Of a DNA stretch of 64,000 bases, positions 33,634-42,388 are shown in pieces (the stretch's first letter is position 1; each line of letters opens with the position of its first letter). Under the pieces are notes generated by a model. That model searched no databases. It was not told where the DNA came from and saw nothing but the letters and a program-made list of their open reading frames with translations. This DNA is from Akkermansiaceae bacterium (GTDB lineage Bacteria > Verrucomicrobiota > Verrucomicrobiia > Verrucomicrobiales > Akkermansiaceae): the NCBI GenBank assembly GCA_015061985.1, contig SUVN01000001.1:62001-126000 (forward strand). The letters are read 5' to 3'. The translations under genes were made by a program, and so were the position numbers.

Positions 33634-35091
33634 ATGGTTCTGCCGGTTATGACACTGGGATTGGCTGTATTTGTTTTGTGTGTATTGGCTCTTGCCTGTG
33701 GTTATTTTCTATATGGTCGTTTTGCTGAGCGGATATACGGCTTAAGTGCGGATTTTACTATGCCCTGCATCAGCCAAGGCGACGGCGTTGATTTTGTGCC
33801 GTTGCCGACGTGGAAAGTATTTCTTATTCAATTACTGAATATTGCCGGGCTCGGCCCTGTAGTCGGGGCTGTGAGTGGTTGCCTGTTTGGACCGGTGGCC
33901 TTGCTTTGGATTGTGTTGGGGTGCATCTTTGCCGGAGCCTTGCATGATTTTCTGGCTGCGCTCATGTCTGCGGAGCAGGGCGGTAAGAATCTGCCTGATG
34001 TGATGGGGAGTGTGATGGGGCGCTCTGCTCGGGTGTTCATGAATCTGATGTGCGTCTTCCTGCTGTTGATGGTGGGCGTTGTATTCACCTTGCTGCCTGC
34101 CGGTATGTTGGAGGGGCTCTTTCCCTCGCTCCCGCTTGCCAAATCCGCTTGGGCCGGAATCATCCTTCTTTATTATTTTCTGGCTACCGTTCTGCCTATT
34201 CAGGCGCTTATCGGTCGCATCTATCCGGTGTTCGGAGCATTGTTCCTCTTCATGGCGGCCGGTTTGTTGGTGGGGCTCCCCCTTAGCGGGTATGAGGTCT
34301 TGCCGAATCTGGATTTCCTGCGCAATTATCACCCTGCCGGGTTGGGTGTCTGGCCCATGATATTCGTGACGATTGCGTGTGGAGCCATATCCGGGTTTCA
34401 TGCAACACAGAGTCCCATGATGGTGCGTTGTCTGCGGGATGTCCGGCTGATGCGGCGGGTATTCTATGGGGCCATGATTGTGGAAGGGATGGTGGCTCTC
34501 GTCTGGGCTGCAGTCGGATTGAGTCTTCGTGAAGTGATATTCACCCTCGGTAGTGAATCGCTGAGTTTTGCGGAACTGACGCTTCGGAATCCTTCTCAGG
34601 CCATCAATGAGGCATGCCGTGAATTGTTGGGCAATGTTGGAGCGCTCATTGCCGTGCTGGGGGTCATTGTGCTCGCTGTCACCAGCGGGGACACGGCGAT
34701 GAGAAGCTGTCGTCTCATGATGGCAGATTTGGTTCATTTGCCGCAGCGCAGTATTGTGTCCCGTCTCGCTCTGGCTCTTCCGCTCTTTGTGCTTGTTTTT
34801 ATCATTTCTAAGCTTGATTTCTCCGTCATTTGGCGATATTTCGGCTGGGCGAATCAGATGCTTGCCTGTCTTACACTCTGGTGTATCAGTTTGTATTTGC
34901 GCAAGCGGAATAGGTTTTACTGGATTTCTCTGCCTCCTGCACTGTTGATGACCACGGTCTGTGTGAGCTATCTGCTCCATTCCTCTGAGTGTGGGATTGG
35001 GATGAATGTACAGCTTGCCACAACGCTGGGGCTTTGTTTTTCCTCCGCATTGCTGGTGCTTTTCCTTGTCTTCCGAAAAAAAACGGCATAA
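33634..35091 (+). CDS. CstA-family transporter (carbon starvation protein)
   Basis: A 485-aa polytopic inner-membrane protein with about 12 helices. CstA landmarks are YFLYGRFAERIYG near the N-terminus, LLNIAGLGPVVGAVSG, GALHDFLAALMS, GAISGFHATQSPMM, and SGDTAMRSCRLMMADL. CstA members import peptides or pyruvate under carbon limitation; this is a short form compared with the ~700-aa enterobacterial protein. The start is uncertain: TTG at 33610 is open but overlies the hairpin region, while ATG at 33634 or 33649 are both plausible. No promoter is obvious. Confidence 0.86.
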   Translation: MVLPVMTLGLAVFVLCVLALACGYFLYGRFAERIYGLSADFTMPCISQGDGVDFVPLPTWKVFLIQLLNIAGLGPVVGAVSGCLFGPVALLWIVLGCIFAGALHDFLAALMSAEQGGKNLPDVMGSVMGRSARVFMNLMCVFLLLMVGVVFTLLPAGMLEGLFPSLPLAKSAWAGIILLYYFLATVLPIQALIGRIYPVFGALFLFMAAGLLVGLPLSGYEVLPNLDFLRNYHPAGLGVWPMIFVTIACGAISGFHATQSPMMVRCLRDVRLMRRVFYGAMIVEGMVALVWAAVGLSLREVIFTLGSESLSFAELTLRNPSQAINEACRELLGNVGALIAVLGVIVLAVTSGDTAMRSCRLMMADLVHLPQRSIVSRLALALPLFVLVFIISKLDFSVIWRYFGWANQMLACLTLWCISLYLRKRNRFYWISLPPALLMTTVCVSYLLHSSECGIGMNVQLATTLGLCFSSALLVLFLVFRKKTA

Positions 35092-35128
35092 TCGCAGATT
35101 ATTGCAGAGATGCAGGCATATTTGTCGC

Positions 35129-35157
35129 TTGCTTTCGGTTGATGAATCTGCTAAAGT
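35129..35157 (+). promoter_or_regulatory. Promoter of the class A PBP gene
   Basis: TTGCTT (35129-35134), a 17-bp spacer and TAAAGT (35152-35157), 14 nt before the ATG at 35172. Confidence 0.5.
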
Positions 35158-35171
35158 AGGCACAGATTGTA

Positions 35172-37769
35172 ATGGATGAGCTGGACGAATATCAGGCCCG
35201 CAGGTCTGCCGCAGAACAGCGTCGCCGTAAGGCTATGCGGAGGGAGTCGTCTGGTCATAGAGAAACGAGTATTTGGAAGCGCATTCTGTGGCGTATTTTC
35301 ATCATTGGATTTGTTTCGTTTCTGGTTTGTGCGGGGCTTGGGTATGTGGTGTTCCTTACTGTTACGGCAAAGTATCAGAAATGGGCCGATGAGTTTAATC
35401 TTGAAGATATCAACAATTTAGACCATCCCTGCATCATATACGACCGCAATAAGGAGGAAATCGGGCGTATCTATGATGAGAATCGTAGCTACGTGACCTA
35501 TGACAAAATCTCCCGCTCCATGATTGATGCCCTTGTGGCACAGGAGGATAAGACGTTCTGGACGCACAAAGGGTTTGACCCGGTGGGTATTATTCGTGCT
35601 GCTCGCGAAGCCTTGGTAGCAGGGCAGGCCAATCAGGGGGCCTCAACCATTACCCAGCAGCTCGCGCGTGGTGCGTATGATTTGGAACAGCGCACCCAAG
35701 CCATCGGTGGTAGTCGCTATGAGCGCAAGATTGTGGAAATCTTCCTTGCGATGCGCATTGAAGAGAAATACGATAAGCAGCAGATAATGGAGTTTTATCT
35801 GAATCGTATCTATTTCGGCAAGGGGTATTATGGTATTCGTGCTGCGTCTCTGGGATACTATGGCAAGGAACCGTCGGATTTGACTGTGCGAGAGGCTGCC
35901 AGTATCGCGGCTCTCATCAAGAACCCGGAGAACTATAATCCTATCAAAAATCCCGAGCTGAATCGAAAATGGCGCAATGATGTGATTGATCGTATGCAGC
36001 GTATCGGGATGCTGACGACGGAGGAAGCCGAGCGGGTGAAACAACAGCCGCTGGAGTTGAATCCCAAACCGCTTCGTCGCAATACGTCGTTCCTGCATGC
36101 CTTGGTGCAACAGAAGGCCACGGACATTTTCCGCGACCCGAAGCGGGGAGAAGAGATAATCAAGAGCAGAGGTATCAAAATTTACACCACGATTGACCGC
36201 CGCATGCAGGAGGCTGCGGAGAGAGCCCTGCGTGAGCAGTTGACAGCGATAGAGAACAGGGAAGATTATAAGCAGCCCCGTTTCTCGGATAAACCGAAAG
36301 AGGGAGAATCCCCGCATCGTTATCTCGACGGCACGGTATTTGTTGTGGATAATACAACCGGCGGCGTGTTGGTGTATGTCGGGGGACGCAGTTTTGACCG
36401 TGACAATTTTGACATCCTTCAGTTCGGCCGCAGGCCGTTGGGCACAGCCATGCTGCCGTTTTTGTACGTGTCTGCCTTTGAAAACGGATATTCTCCTTGC
36501 TCTCGTTTGGTGGATGATGCCCTTGATAATCGACTGGCCGGTATAGGCGGCTCTGAGGGTGTGCTCGGCGAATGGGGCATGGAAGTGGAAAAGGGGCGTT
36601 ATCTTGATTCCGTAACTGCCCGCCAGGCATTGGAGTGGTCAAAGATTGCCGCCTCTGCCCGGCTGGGTATAGCTCTTGGCTCACATCCCAGAAAAGGAGC
36701 ACGTCCGTTTATTGATACCCTCACCAGTGTGGGAATAACCCCGCCTAAACGCAATCCAGGAAGCACAGAGGTAAAACCATTGTATTATCCGCGTGTCTAT
36801 CTTGGGACAGAACCGGCATCATTGCAGGAAGTGACCATGGCGTATACCGTGTTCCCGAATGTGGGACGGCGTCCCATCGCTTCCTATGTTGTGACCAAGA
36901 TTACAGATAGCAGCGGGAATATCCTTTGGGAAGAACCACTGGCTGCTGCTCCTCGTCTCGTCAATGCTATCGGAGGCTGCACCGCCTACCGTCTCCATTC
37001 CATCCTGCGGGAGTCTATCAACCGAGGGGCGGCGCAGCGTCTGCGTACCTATCTGCCCCAGAATTTCAACGGAGCCGTGAAAAGCGGTACGAACTATGAT
37101 TTCAGTGATAATGTTCTCATGGCATACAACTCCAGCTTTACCGGGGGAATATGGATGGGATATCTCAATGAACACCATGCCATATACCCCGGTGCATTCG
37201 GTACGGATACCTGCGGACCGGTGATGGCTGCGCTGCTTCAGGCAGCACAGAATCACTATAAGGATGAGCCGATAGAGATGCCGGATGATACAGAAGAGGT
37301 GGAAATATGTCTGTCTTCAGGACAGGTAGCCACGAATTTTTGTTTCGAGTCTGTGATGAAAAACGGGAAACCCGGCTATGTGCGCCGCACCTATAGGGAA
37401 TATTTCCCGAAAGGTGATGTGTCGCTGGGCGTTTGTCCTATCCATGGTGACGGAAGCCCGTCTCTAGTGGATTTTCTTGAAACAACGGCCAATCAGATGT
37501 CGTCCTCGCGCGTACTGCCAATCGTTCCTATTCTTCCTAAAACCCCGGCTATCATCGGCAGTGACCCCTATGAGAGTGAGGTCACGCTGTCTCCCCGCTA
37601 CAAAGATGCTGCTGCACTGGTGACGGCTGCGGATGATGCGGAGGAAGTTGGTGGTGTTGATGATGATACACCGGAGGAAGTTGATGCTCCGACCATTGAT
37701 TCGACGATTGAAATAAAGGCACCTCGTCCCATGCGACACCTGCCCCTTGTGCCGCTGGAACTCCGATAA
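35172..37769 (+). CDS. Class A penicillin-binding protein with degenerate transpeptidase site
   Basis: An 865-aa bitopic inner-membrane protein. A basic N-terminus and one membrane helix (~35-60) precede an intact GT51 glycosyltransferase domain: the catalytic Glu in AQEDKTFWTHKGFD, GASTITQQLA, RKIVEIFLA, and KQQIMEFYLNRIYFG. The transpeptidase domain is recognisable but its first motif, normally SxxK in GSxFKPF, reads GTAMLPF (about residues 421-427), and the SxN position reads SKI (~488). Only KSGT (~637) remains of the three. It should polymerise glycan but probably cannot crosslink. A disordered acidic tail ends the protein. Confidence 0.9.
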   Translation: MDELDEYQARRSAAEQRRRKAMRRESSGHRETSIWKRILWRIFIIGFVSFLVCAGLGYVVFLTVTAKYQKWADEFNLEDINNLDHPCIIYDRNKEEIGRIYDENRSYVTYDKISRSMIDALVAQEDKTFWTHKGFDPVGIIRAAREALVAGQANQGASTITQQLARGAYDLEQRTQAIGGSRYERKIVEIFLAMRIEEKYDKQQIMEFYLNRIYFGKGYYGIRAASLGYYGKEPSDLTVREAASIAALIKNPENYNPIKNPELNRKWRNDVIDRMQRIGMLTTEEAERVKQQPLELNPKPLRRNTSFLHALVQQKATDIFRDPKRGEEIIKSRGIKIYTTIDRRMQEAAERALREQLTAIENREDYKQPRFSDKPKEGESPHRYLDGTVFVVDNTTGGVLVYVGGRSFDRDNFDILQFGRRPLGTAMLPFLYVSAFENGYSPCSRLVDDALDNRLAGIGGSEGVLGEWGMEVEKGRYLDSVTARQALEWSKIAASARLGIALGSHPRKGARPFIDTLTSVGITPPKRNPGSTEVKPLYYPRVYLGTEPASLQEVTMAYTVFPNVGRRPIASYVVTKITDSSGNILWEEPLAAAPRLVNAIGGCTAYRLHSILRESINRGAAQRLRTYLPQNFNGAVKSGTNYDFSDNVLMAYNSSFTGGIWMGYLNEHHAIYPGAFGTDTCGPVMAALLQAAQNHYKDEPIEMPDDTEEVEICLSSGQVATNFCFESVMKNGKPGYVRRTYREYFPKGDVSLGVCPIHGDGSPSLVDFLETTANQMSSSRVLPIVPILPKTPAIIGSDPYESEVTLSPRYKDAAALVTAADDAEEVGGVDDDTPEEVDAPTIDSTIEIKAPRPMRHLPLVPLELR

Positions 37770-37789
37770 GTTATACCAACTAACAAGAT

Positions 37790-39193
37790 ATGTCAACATC
37801 TGCTCAAACCATTGCGGCAACACAGGAAAAGGCGTTTATCATCAATATGGATAAATCCCTGTACGGCTCATTTGCCGAGATTGGAGCCGGACAGGAAACG
37901 GCCAATTGGTTTTTCCGTTCATCCGGAGCGGCGGGTACCGTTGCCAAGACAATATCGGCCTACGATATGACCGTGAGCGATACTCTGTACGGCACGGCTC
38001 GCCGTTACGTATCCGAAGAGAGACTCCTGCAGATGATGGATTATGAGTACAAGCAACTCATTAACCGACTCGGTGAGAAACGAGGAAAGGATACCTGCTT
38101 TTTTGCTTTCTGCAATACCGTTAAATGCAAGGGGTACCGTGATAACGGACCTTGGTCCGCATGGGTGGGGGTGCGTTTCCAGCTCAAGCCGGAGGCACCG
38201 CCCAGCGATTTGGTGATGCATGTTCGGCTTTTGGTGCCTGATCATGATTTGCAGATGCGCTTGCTGGGTATTCTGGGAGTGAACATGTTGTACGCCCTCT
38301 TTTACAAGAGGGAGCGCATGGAGGAATTTGTAGAGTGCATCGGTGAGAATGTGGATTCCGATTCGTTCGAAATTGATTACATGCGTTTCTCCGGCCATGG
38401 CTTCGGTATGTTCGATAACCGCATTCTGGCATTACAGCTTGTGCGCAGCGGATTGTCAGAGCTCACGCTGTTCTGTCCGGACGGGCTTGTTGCCCAGCCT
38501 TCCGATCTTCTGTATAAGCGCCCCATTGTTCTGATGCGTGGCAGTTTCATGCCGCTGTGCAATATTCATCTGGAGATGATGGAGAGTGTGCGAAGCAAAT
38601 TCTGCGAATCATTGCCGGAGGAGCAGCGTGAAAAGATTGTGGATTTGTGTGAAATTTCGCTTTCCAATCTGCTGCGTGGCTCGGAGGTGGACCTGCTCAG
38701 CTTCCTGGACAGGGTGGACGCTCTTGCAGCGCTTGGCAAGACGGTCATGGTCACCAATATCACCCATTTCCACCGCATCTCAACCATGCTGAATCAGTTC
38801 ACCAAAGAACCGATAGCCATAGCTCTTTCCATCGGATTGCTCAACGAGTTATTTAAAGATAAATGGGCAGATACACCCGGTGGTATCCTGGCCAGCATGG
38901 GGCATATCTTCATTAATAAGACCAAATTCTATGTGACACCATGGATTAACCGCAGTACCGGTGAATTCGTGACTGCCGGTACCTACCGCGCACCGGAAAA
39001 GTATCGTTATCTGTACCAGCATTTGCGAGAGAACGGAGACGTGATAGAGGTACCCTATTTCAACCAGAAACTTCTTTTCCGTACACCGCGTGATATCATT
39101 CGCATGATATCCTCCGGTGATGAGCAGTGGAAGGAATATGTGCCGGAAGCAGCTTATCGCATGGCAGAGCATCTGAAAGGAGGCGAGGCTTGA
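37790..39193 (+). CDS. Conserved cytosolic protein of unknown function
   Basis: A 467-aa soluble protein, apparently a conserved family judging from its ordered motifs: KSLYGSFAEIGAGQETANWF, GAAGTVAKTISAYDM, CFFAFCNTVKCKGY, YMRFSGHGFG. I recall similar sequences carrying misleading automatic names (TonB receptor, NMN adenylyltransferase) and see no basis for either here. No signal peptide or membrane helix. Its stop codon overlaps the sufS start (TGATG), implying coupled translation and perhaps a role connected with sulfur or cofactor metabolism. Confidence 0.72.
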   Translation: MSTSAQTIAATQEKAFIINMDKSLYGSFAEIGAGQETANWFFRSSGAAGTVAKTISAYDMTVSDTLYGTARRYVSEERLLQMMDYEYKQLINRLGEKRGKDTCFFAFCNTVKCKGYRDNGPWSAWVGVRFQLKPEAPPSDLVMHVRLLVPDHDLQMRLLGILGVNMLYALFYKRERMEEFVECIGENVDSDSFEIDYMRFSGHGFGMFDNRILALQLVRSGLSELTLFCPDGLVAQPSDLLYKRPIVLMRGSFMPLCNIHLEMMESVRSKFCESLPEEQREKIVDLCEISLSNLLRGSEVDLLSFLDRVDALAALGKTVMVTNITHFHRISTMLNQFTKEPIAIALSIGLLNELFKDKWADTPGGILASMGHIFINKTKFYVTPWINRSTGEFVTAGTYRAPEKYRYLYQHLRENGDVIEVPYFNQKLLFRTPRDIIRMISSGDEQWKEYVPEAAYRMAEHLKGGEA

Positions 39194-40413
39194 TGTTTTC
39201 GACCCTGCGTGAGCAATTTCCGATTCTTTCCGCAAAGGTGGGCAGAAAGAACTTGGTGTATCTTGACAATGCCGCCACGACTCAGAAGCCCTCTGTCATT
39301 CTGGATGCGGAGCGGGAGTATTATGAGCAAATAAACTCCAACATTCATCGCGGGGCTCATCACTTGAGCCGCCTCGCTACAGATGCACACGAAGAAGCAC
39401 GCCGGTGCGTGGCGGATTTTCTTGGTGCTGCATCGGCACGGGAAATTATTTTCACCCGCGGATGCACGGAGGCCATCAATCTGGTGGCACAGACTCTGGC
39501 ATTGTCCGGTTGTATCAAACCCGGCGATGAGTTCATCCTTGCAACGGATGCTCACCACTCCAACATCGTCCCCTGGCAGATGCTTGCAGAACGTACCGGG
39601 GCGGTGGTGCGCCCCGTGCCGCTGACGGAGTCGCTTACCTTTGATTTGGCGGCGTACGAGAATATGCTTTCCTCCCGCACCCGGCTGGTCGCTATTCCCT
39701 ATATCTCCAATGCGCTCGGGGTGGTGAACCCCGTGCCGGAGATTATTGCGCGAGCTCGTCGTAATAATCCCTCCACATTTATTCTGGTGGATGGAGCACA
39801 GAGCGTGGCTCATATACCGGTGGATGTGCAGTCTCTCGGCTGCGATTTCTACGCTTTTTCGGGGCATAAGGTATATGGGCCTACCGGCACAGGCGTGCTG
39901 TGGGGCAGGGAGGAAATTCTGGAAATGCTGCCCCCCTGGCAGGGCGGGGGTGAGATGATTAGTGAAGTGTCGTTTGCCGGGACTAGCTATAATACACTGC
40001 CATTCAAATATGAAGCCGGTACTCCCAATATCTGTGGAAATATCGTGCTGAGCAAAGCGCTTCAATACGTGAAAAATGTTGGCGTGGAGCGTATTGGTGA
40101 GTATGAACAGGAGTTGACCAATAAGCTCTATGATGGCCTGTGCTCCATGAACGGTGTGCGGCTTCTGGGTCCCAGGGATAAGCGAGGCGCACTTATTTCC
40201 GTGGTTGTGGAGGGGGTGCACCATTATGACCTCGGGACACTTCTTGATCAGATGGGGATTGCGGTACGAACCGGGCATCATTGCTGCCAGCCACTCATGC
40301 AGTATCTGAACATCACCGGCACTACGCGTTATTCCTTTGCCCTGTATAATACTGCAGAGGAAGTTGATATAACGTTGCAGGCTACGGAGAGAGCACTCGA
40401 CATGCTGCGTTAA
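39193..40413 (+). CDS. sufS: Cysteine desulfurase, SufS type
   Basis: A 406-aa PLP enzyme that releases sulfur from cysteine as an enzyme persulfide for Fe-S cluster assembly. Marks: VYLDNAATTQKP at the N-terminus, HRGAHHLSRLATDAHEEAR, the substrate/PLP region TDAHHSNIVPWQ, the PLP lysine in FSGHKVYGPTGTG, and the persulfide Cys loop RTGHHCCQPLM. The short loop identifies the SufS/group II class. No sufBCD or sufU/E partner is adjacent in this window. A GGAGG occurs ~10 nt before the start. Confidence 0.95.
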   Translation: MFSTLREQFPILSAKVGRKNLVYLDNAATTQKPSVILDAEREYYEQINSNIHRGAHHLSRLATDAHEEARRCVADFLGAASAREIIFTRGCTEAINLVAQTLALSGCIKPGDEFILATDAHHSNIVPWQMLAERTGAVVRPVPLTESLTFDLAAYENMLSSRTRLVAIPYISNALGVVNPVPEIIARARRNNPSTFILVDGAQSVAHIPVDVQSLGCDFYAFSGHKVYGPTGTGVLWGREEILEMLPPWQGGGEMISEVSFAGTSYNTLPFKYEAGTPNICGNIVLSKALQYVKNVGVERIGEYEQELTNKLYDGLCSMNGVRLLGPRDKRGALISVVVEGVHHYDLGTLLDQMGIAVRTGHHCCQPLMQYLNITGTTRYSFALYNTAEEVDITLQATERALDMLR

Positions 40414-40419
40414 AGGACG

Positions 40420-41124
40420 ATGAAAGCCAATGTCTCACAGTGGATAGGCGCGCGTTCTTCACAGGAGGACGTATACAGGATACGTTTTTTCCCGGAGGGG
40501 CTGTTGGTGCTAGTGTGTGACGGGATGGGCGGGCACTATCGAGGCGCAGAAGCTGCCGCAGGGGCTGCAGATGCTTTTGTTGATTTTTTCGCTACATCAT
40601 CTTCCTTGCCTATGTCCGAGCGCTTGCATGCTGCGTTGAATGCGGCAAATGCCGCTGTCGGCAAGCTGATGAAAAGGCACGTTCAGGAGGGTGGAACCAC
40701 GCTCGTGGCCGGCTTTATTGGTTCCGGTGTTGTCCGCTGGATAAGCGTGGGTGATTCGTCCTTATTGCTCTGGCGGCGGGGGCGGCTCATCCGGCTGAAT
40801 GCGGATCATTCTCTGCGCCCGGTTCTGGAGAACGCGTTGCCCGGCAAGGGAAGGTTGTCACACATGCTGCGTAGCGCATTGATGGGGGGGAAAATATCTA
40901 TGGTAGATGCTCCGCCGACTCCCATGCCCCTATTGCCCGGAGACCGCCTGATTGTATGCAGCGACGGCGCGGATGAATTGTTGAATCCGGGGGGCGTGCC
41001 GGTGGAGCTTGCCGCATTGCTCAGCGAGTGCGGGGATAATGATGCAGCTGCCCTCATTGCTTTGCTTTGTCAGCAGGGGAATCCCACGGCAGATAATGCC
41101 ACGGTCATCGTGGTTGATGTGTAG
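40420..41124 (+). CDS. PP2C-family protein serine/threonine phosphatase
   Basis: A 234-aa soluble metal-dependent phosphatase. The PP2C motifs are in order: SSQEDVY, VCDGMGGHYRGAEAA, GGTTLVAGFI, ISVGDSSLLLWRRG, LNADHSL, VCSDGADELL and the terminal ADNATVIVVDV, with metal-binding Asp residues intact. It is probably active. No kinase gene lies nearby in this window, so its partner is unknown. It begins 6 bp after sufS. Confidence 0.93.
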   Translation: MKANVSQWIGARSSQEDVYRIRFFPEGLLVLVCDGMGGHYRGAEAAAGAADAFVDFFATSSSLPMSERLHAALNAANAAVGKLMKRHVQEGGTTLVAGFIGSGVVRWISVGDSSLLLWRRGRLIRLNADHSLRPVLENALPGKGRLSHMLRSALMGGKISMVDAPPTPMPLLPGDRLIVCSDGADELLNPGGVPVELAALLSECGDNDAAALIALLCQQGNPTADNATVIVVDV

Positions 41125-41156
41125 GTGTATATCTACAAGATACTGAATGCAGAGAG

Positions 41157-41816
41157 ATGATAATACATCCCACCTGCATGGAAAATCATTGTTGTAAAGA
41201 AGGATTTGCCGGGGGTGTGTATGTACTGCCACCCTTGCCGCGCGAGCTGTCCGAGTATGAGCCTGTTCTGGATGCGGAGACTGTACGCTTGCATCACGAT
41301 TGCCACCACGCTGCCTATGTGGCCGGTGCTAATGGCGCCATGACTGAACTGCGACGTATAGCTGCAGGAAAAGAAGATGCGAATGCCGCGCCATGTGCAA
41401 CGCGTAAACTGGCTTTTAATCTGGGCGGCCACCTTCTGCATTGCCTTTATTGGAACTGCATTTGTAGCGATTCAAAACCTTTGTCTGACTCAGCTCTGGT
41501 GGCGGCAATTGCAGAGCAATTCGGTGATTTTGATGGATTTGTACGACTTTTCAAATCTGCGGCCATCGGAGTGCAGGGGAGTGGTTGGGCCATTCTGGCA
41601 GTAGAGCAAATGAGTCGCAGGTTGATGGTATTGGCAGTACACAGGCATCAGGATGCTCTTGTTGGCGGAATGATGCCCATCCTTGCCTGTGATGTCTGGG
41701 AGCATGCCTATTATCTGCGTTATCAGAATAACCGCGCTGCATACGTTGATGCGTTCATGCGCCACATCAATTGGGAATGGGTTGCCCACCGTTTTAATAA
41801 CATCTGTCAGAACTGA
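41157..41816 (+). CDS. Fe/Mn superoxide dismutase
   Basis: A 219-aa enzyme converting superoxide to hydrogen peroxide and oxygen. The metal ligands are all visible: His in VRLHHDCHHAAYV, His in GGHLLHCLYW, and Asp and His in ACDVWEHAYYL. The active-site Tyr (AAYV) is kept. The Gln in HRHQDAL is at the Mn-type position. The family start (YVLPPLP) lies ~20 residues in, after an unusual N-terminal extension with three Cys (PTCMENHCC). The true start may be the second ATG at 41178. Metal preference cannot be fixed from sequence. Confidence 0.92.
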   Translation: MIIHPTCMENHCCKEGFAGGVYVLPPLPRELSEYEPVLDAETVRLHHDCHHAAYVAGANGAMTELRRIAAGKEDANAAPCATRKLAFNLGGHLLHCLYWNCICSDSKPLSDSALVAAIAEQFGDFDGFVRLFKSAAIGVQGSGWAILAVEQMSRRLMVLAVHRHQDALVGGMMPILACDVWEHAYYLRYQNNRAAYVDAFMRHINWEWVAHRFNNICQN

Positions 41817-41822
41817 GATAAC

Positions 41823-42368
41823 ATGAGTGTTGAATTAAATAAGAAAGCTATGACTCTGATGGGTTCCCCATGGGTTGCAGGAGGTCTTGCTGTGCTGGAG
41901 CTCGCATTGGGATTCCTTTTGTTGGGATTCCCTTTCCTGTTAGGAACATCCGCTGTCTGGGTGGGTGGATTTGTTTTGGTTGTGCTGGGCATTATGCGTG
42001 CGGCCCAGGGCTTCATCTACGCCTATAACCGCTGGTGGAATTTTCTGGCCTGCGTCTTATTCCTGATACTGGGTGCGTTGATGATTGCGCTTCCTGTCTT
42101 GTCGCTACAGGTGTTCACGCTTGTGATAGGGTGCGCTCTGCTGTCCTTCGGTATCCTCCGTTTGTTGTTTGCCATTTCTCTGCGTCGAGAAAGCGGCAGC
42201 GGCTGGCGCTTTTTCAACGGGCTGGTGTCGTTGATTCTGGGAGGAATGGTTTTATGGCAATGGCCGACATCATCTCTCTGGCTGATTGGCACGCTGATTG
42301 CCATCGAGATGATTTTCTCCGGCTGGACGCTGCTTTTCCTTGCCTTAACTCCGGCTCGCCGGAGTTAA
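41823..42368 (+). CDS. HdeD-family membrane protein (DUF308)
   Basis: A 181-aa protein with six predicted membrane helices in two or three repeated hairpins, typical of HdeD/DUF308: LAVLELALGFLLLGFPFLLG and CVLFLILGALMIALPVLSLQ, each ending at a proline. HdeD is tied to acid resistance in enterobacteria, but the role here is unknown. It starts 6 bp after the superoxide dismutase gene, so a shared stress response is plausible. Confidence 0.85.
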   Translation: MSVELNKKAMTLMGSPWVAGGLAVLELALGFLLLGFPFLLGTSAVWVGGFVLVVLGIMRAAQGFIYAYNRWWNFLACVLFLILGALMIALPVLSLQVFTLVIGCALLSFGILRLLFAISLRRESGSGWRFFNGLVSLILGGMVLWQWPTSSLWLIGTLIAIEMIFSGWTLLFLALTPARRS

Positions 42369-42388
42369 GGCAGAATGTTTTACGGCAT

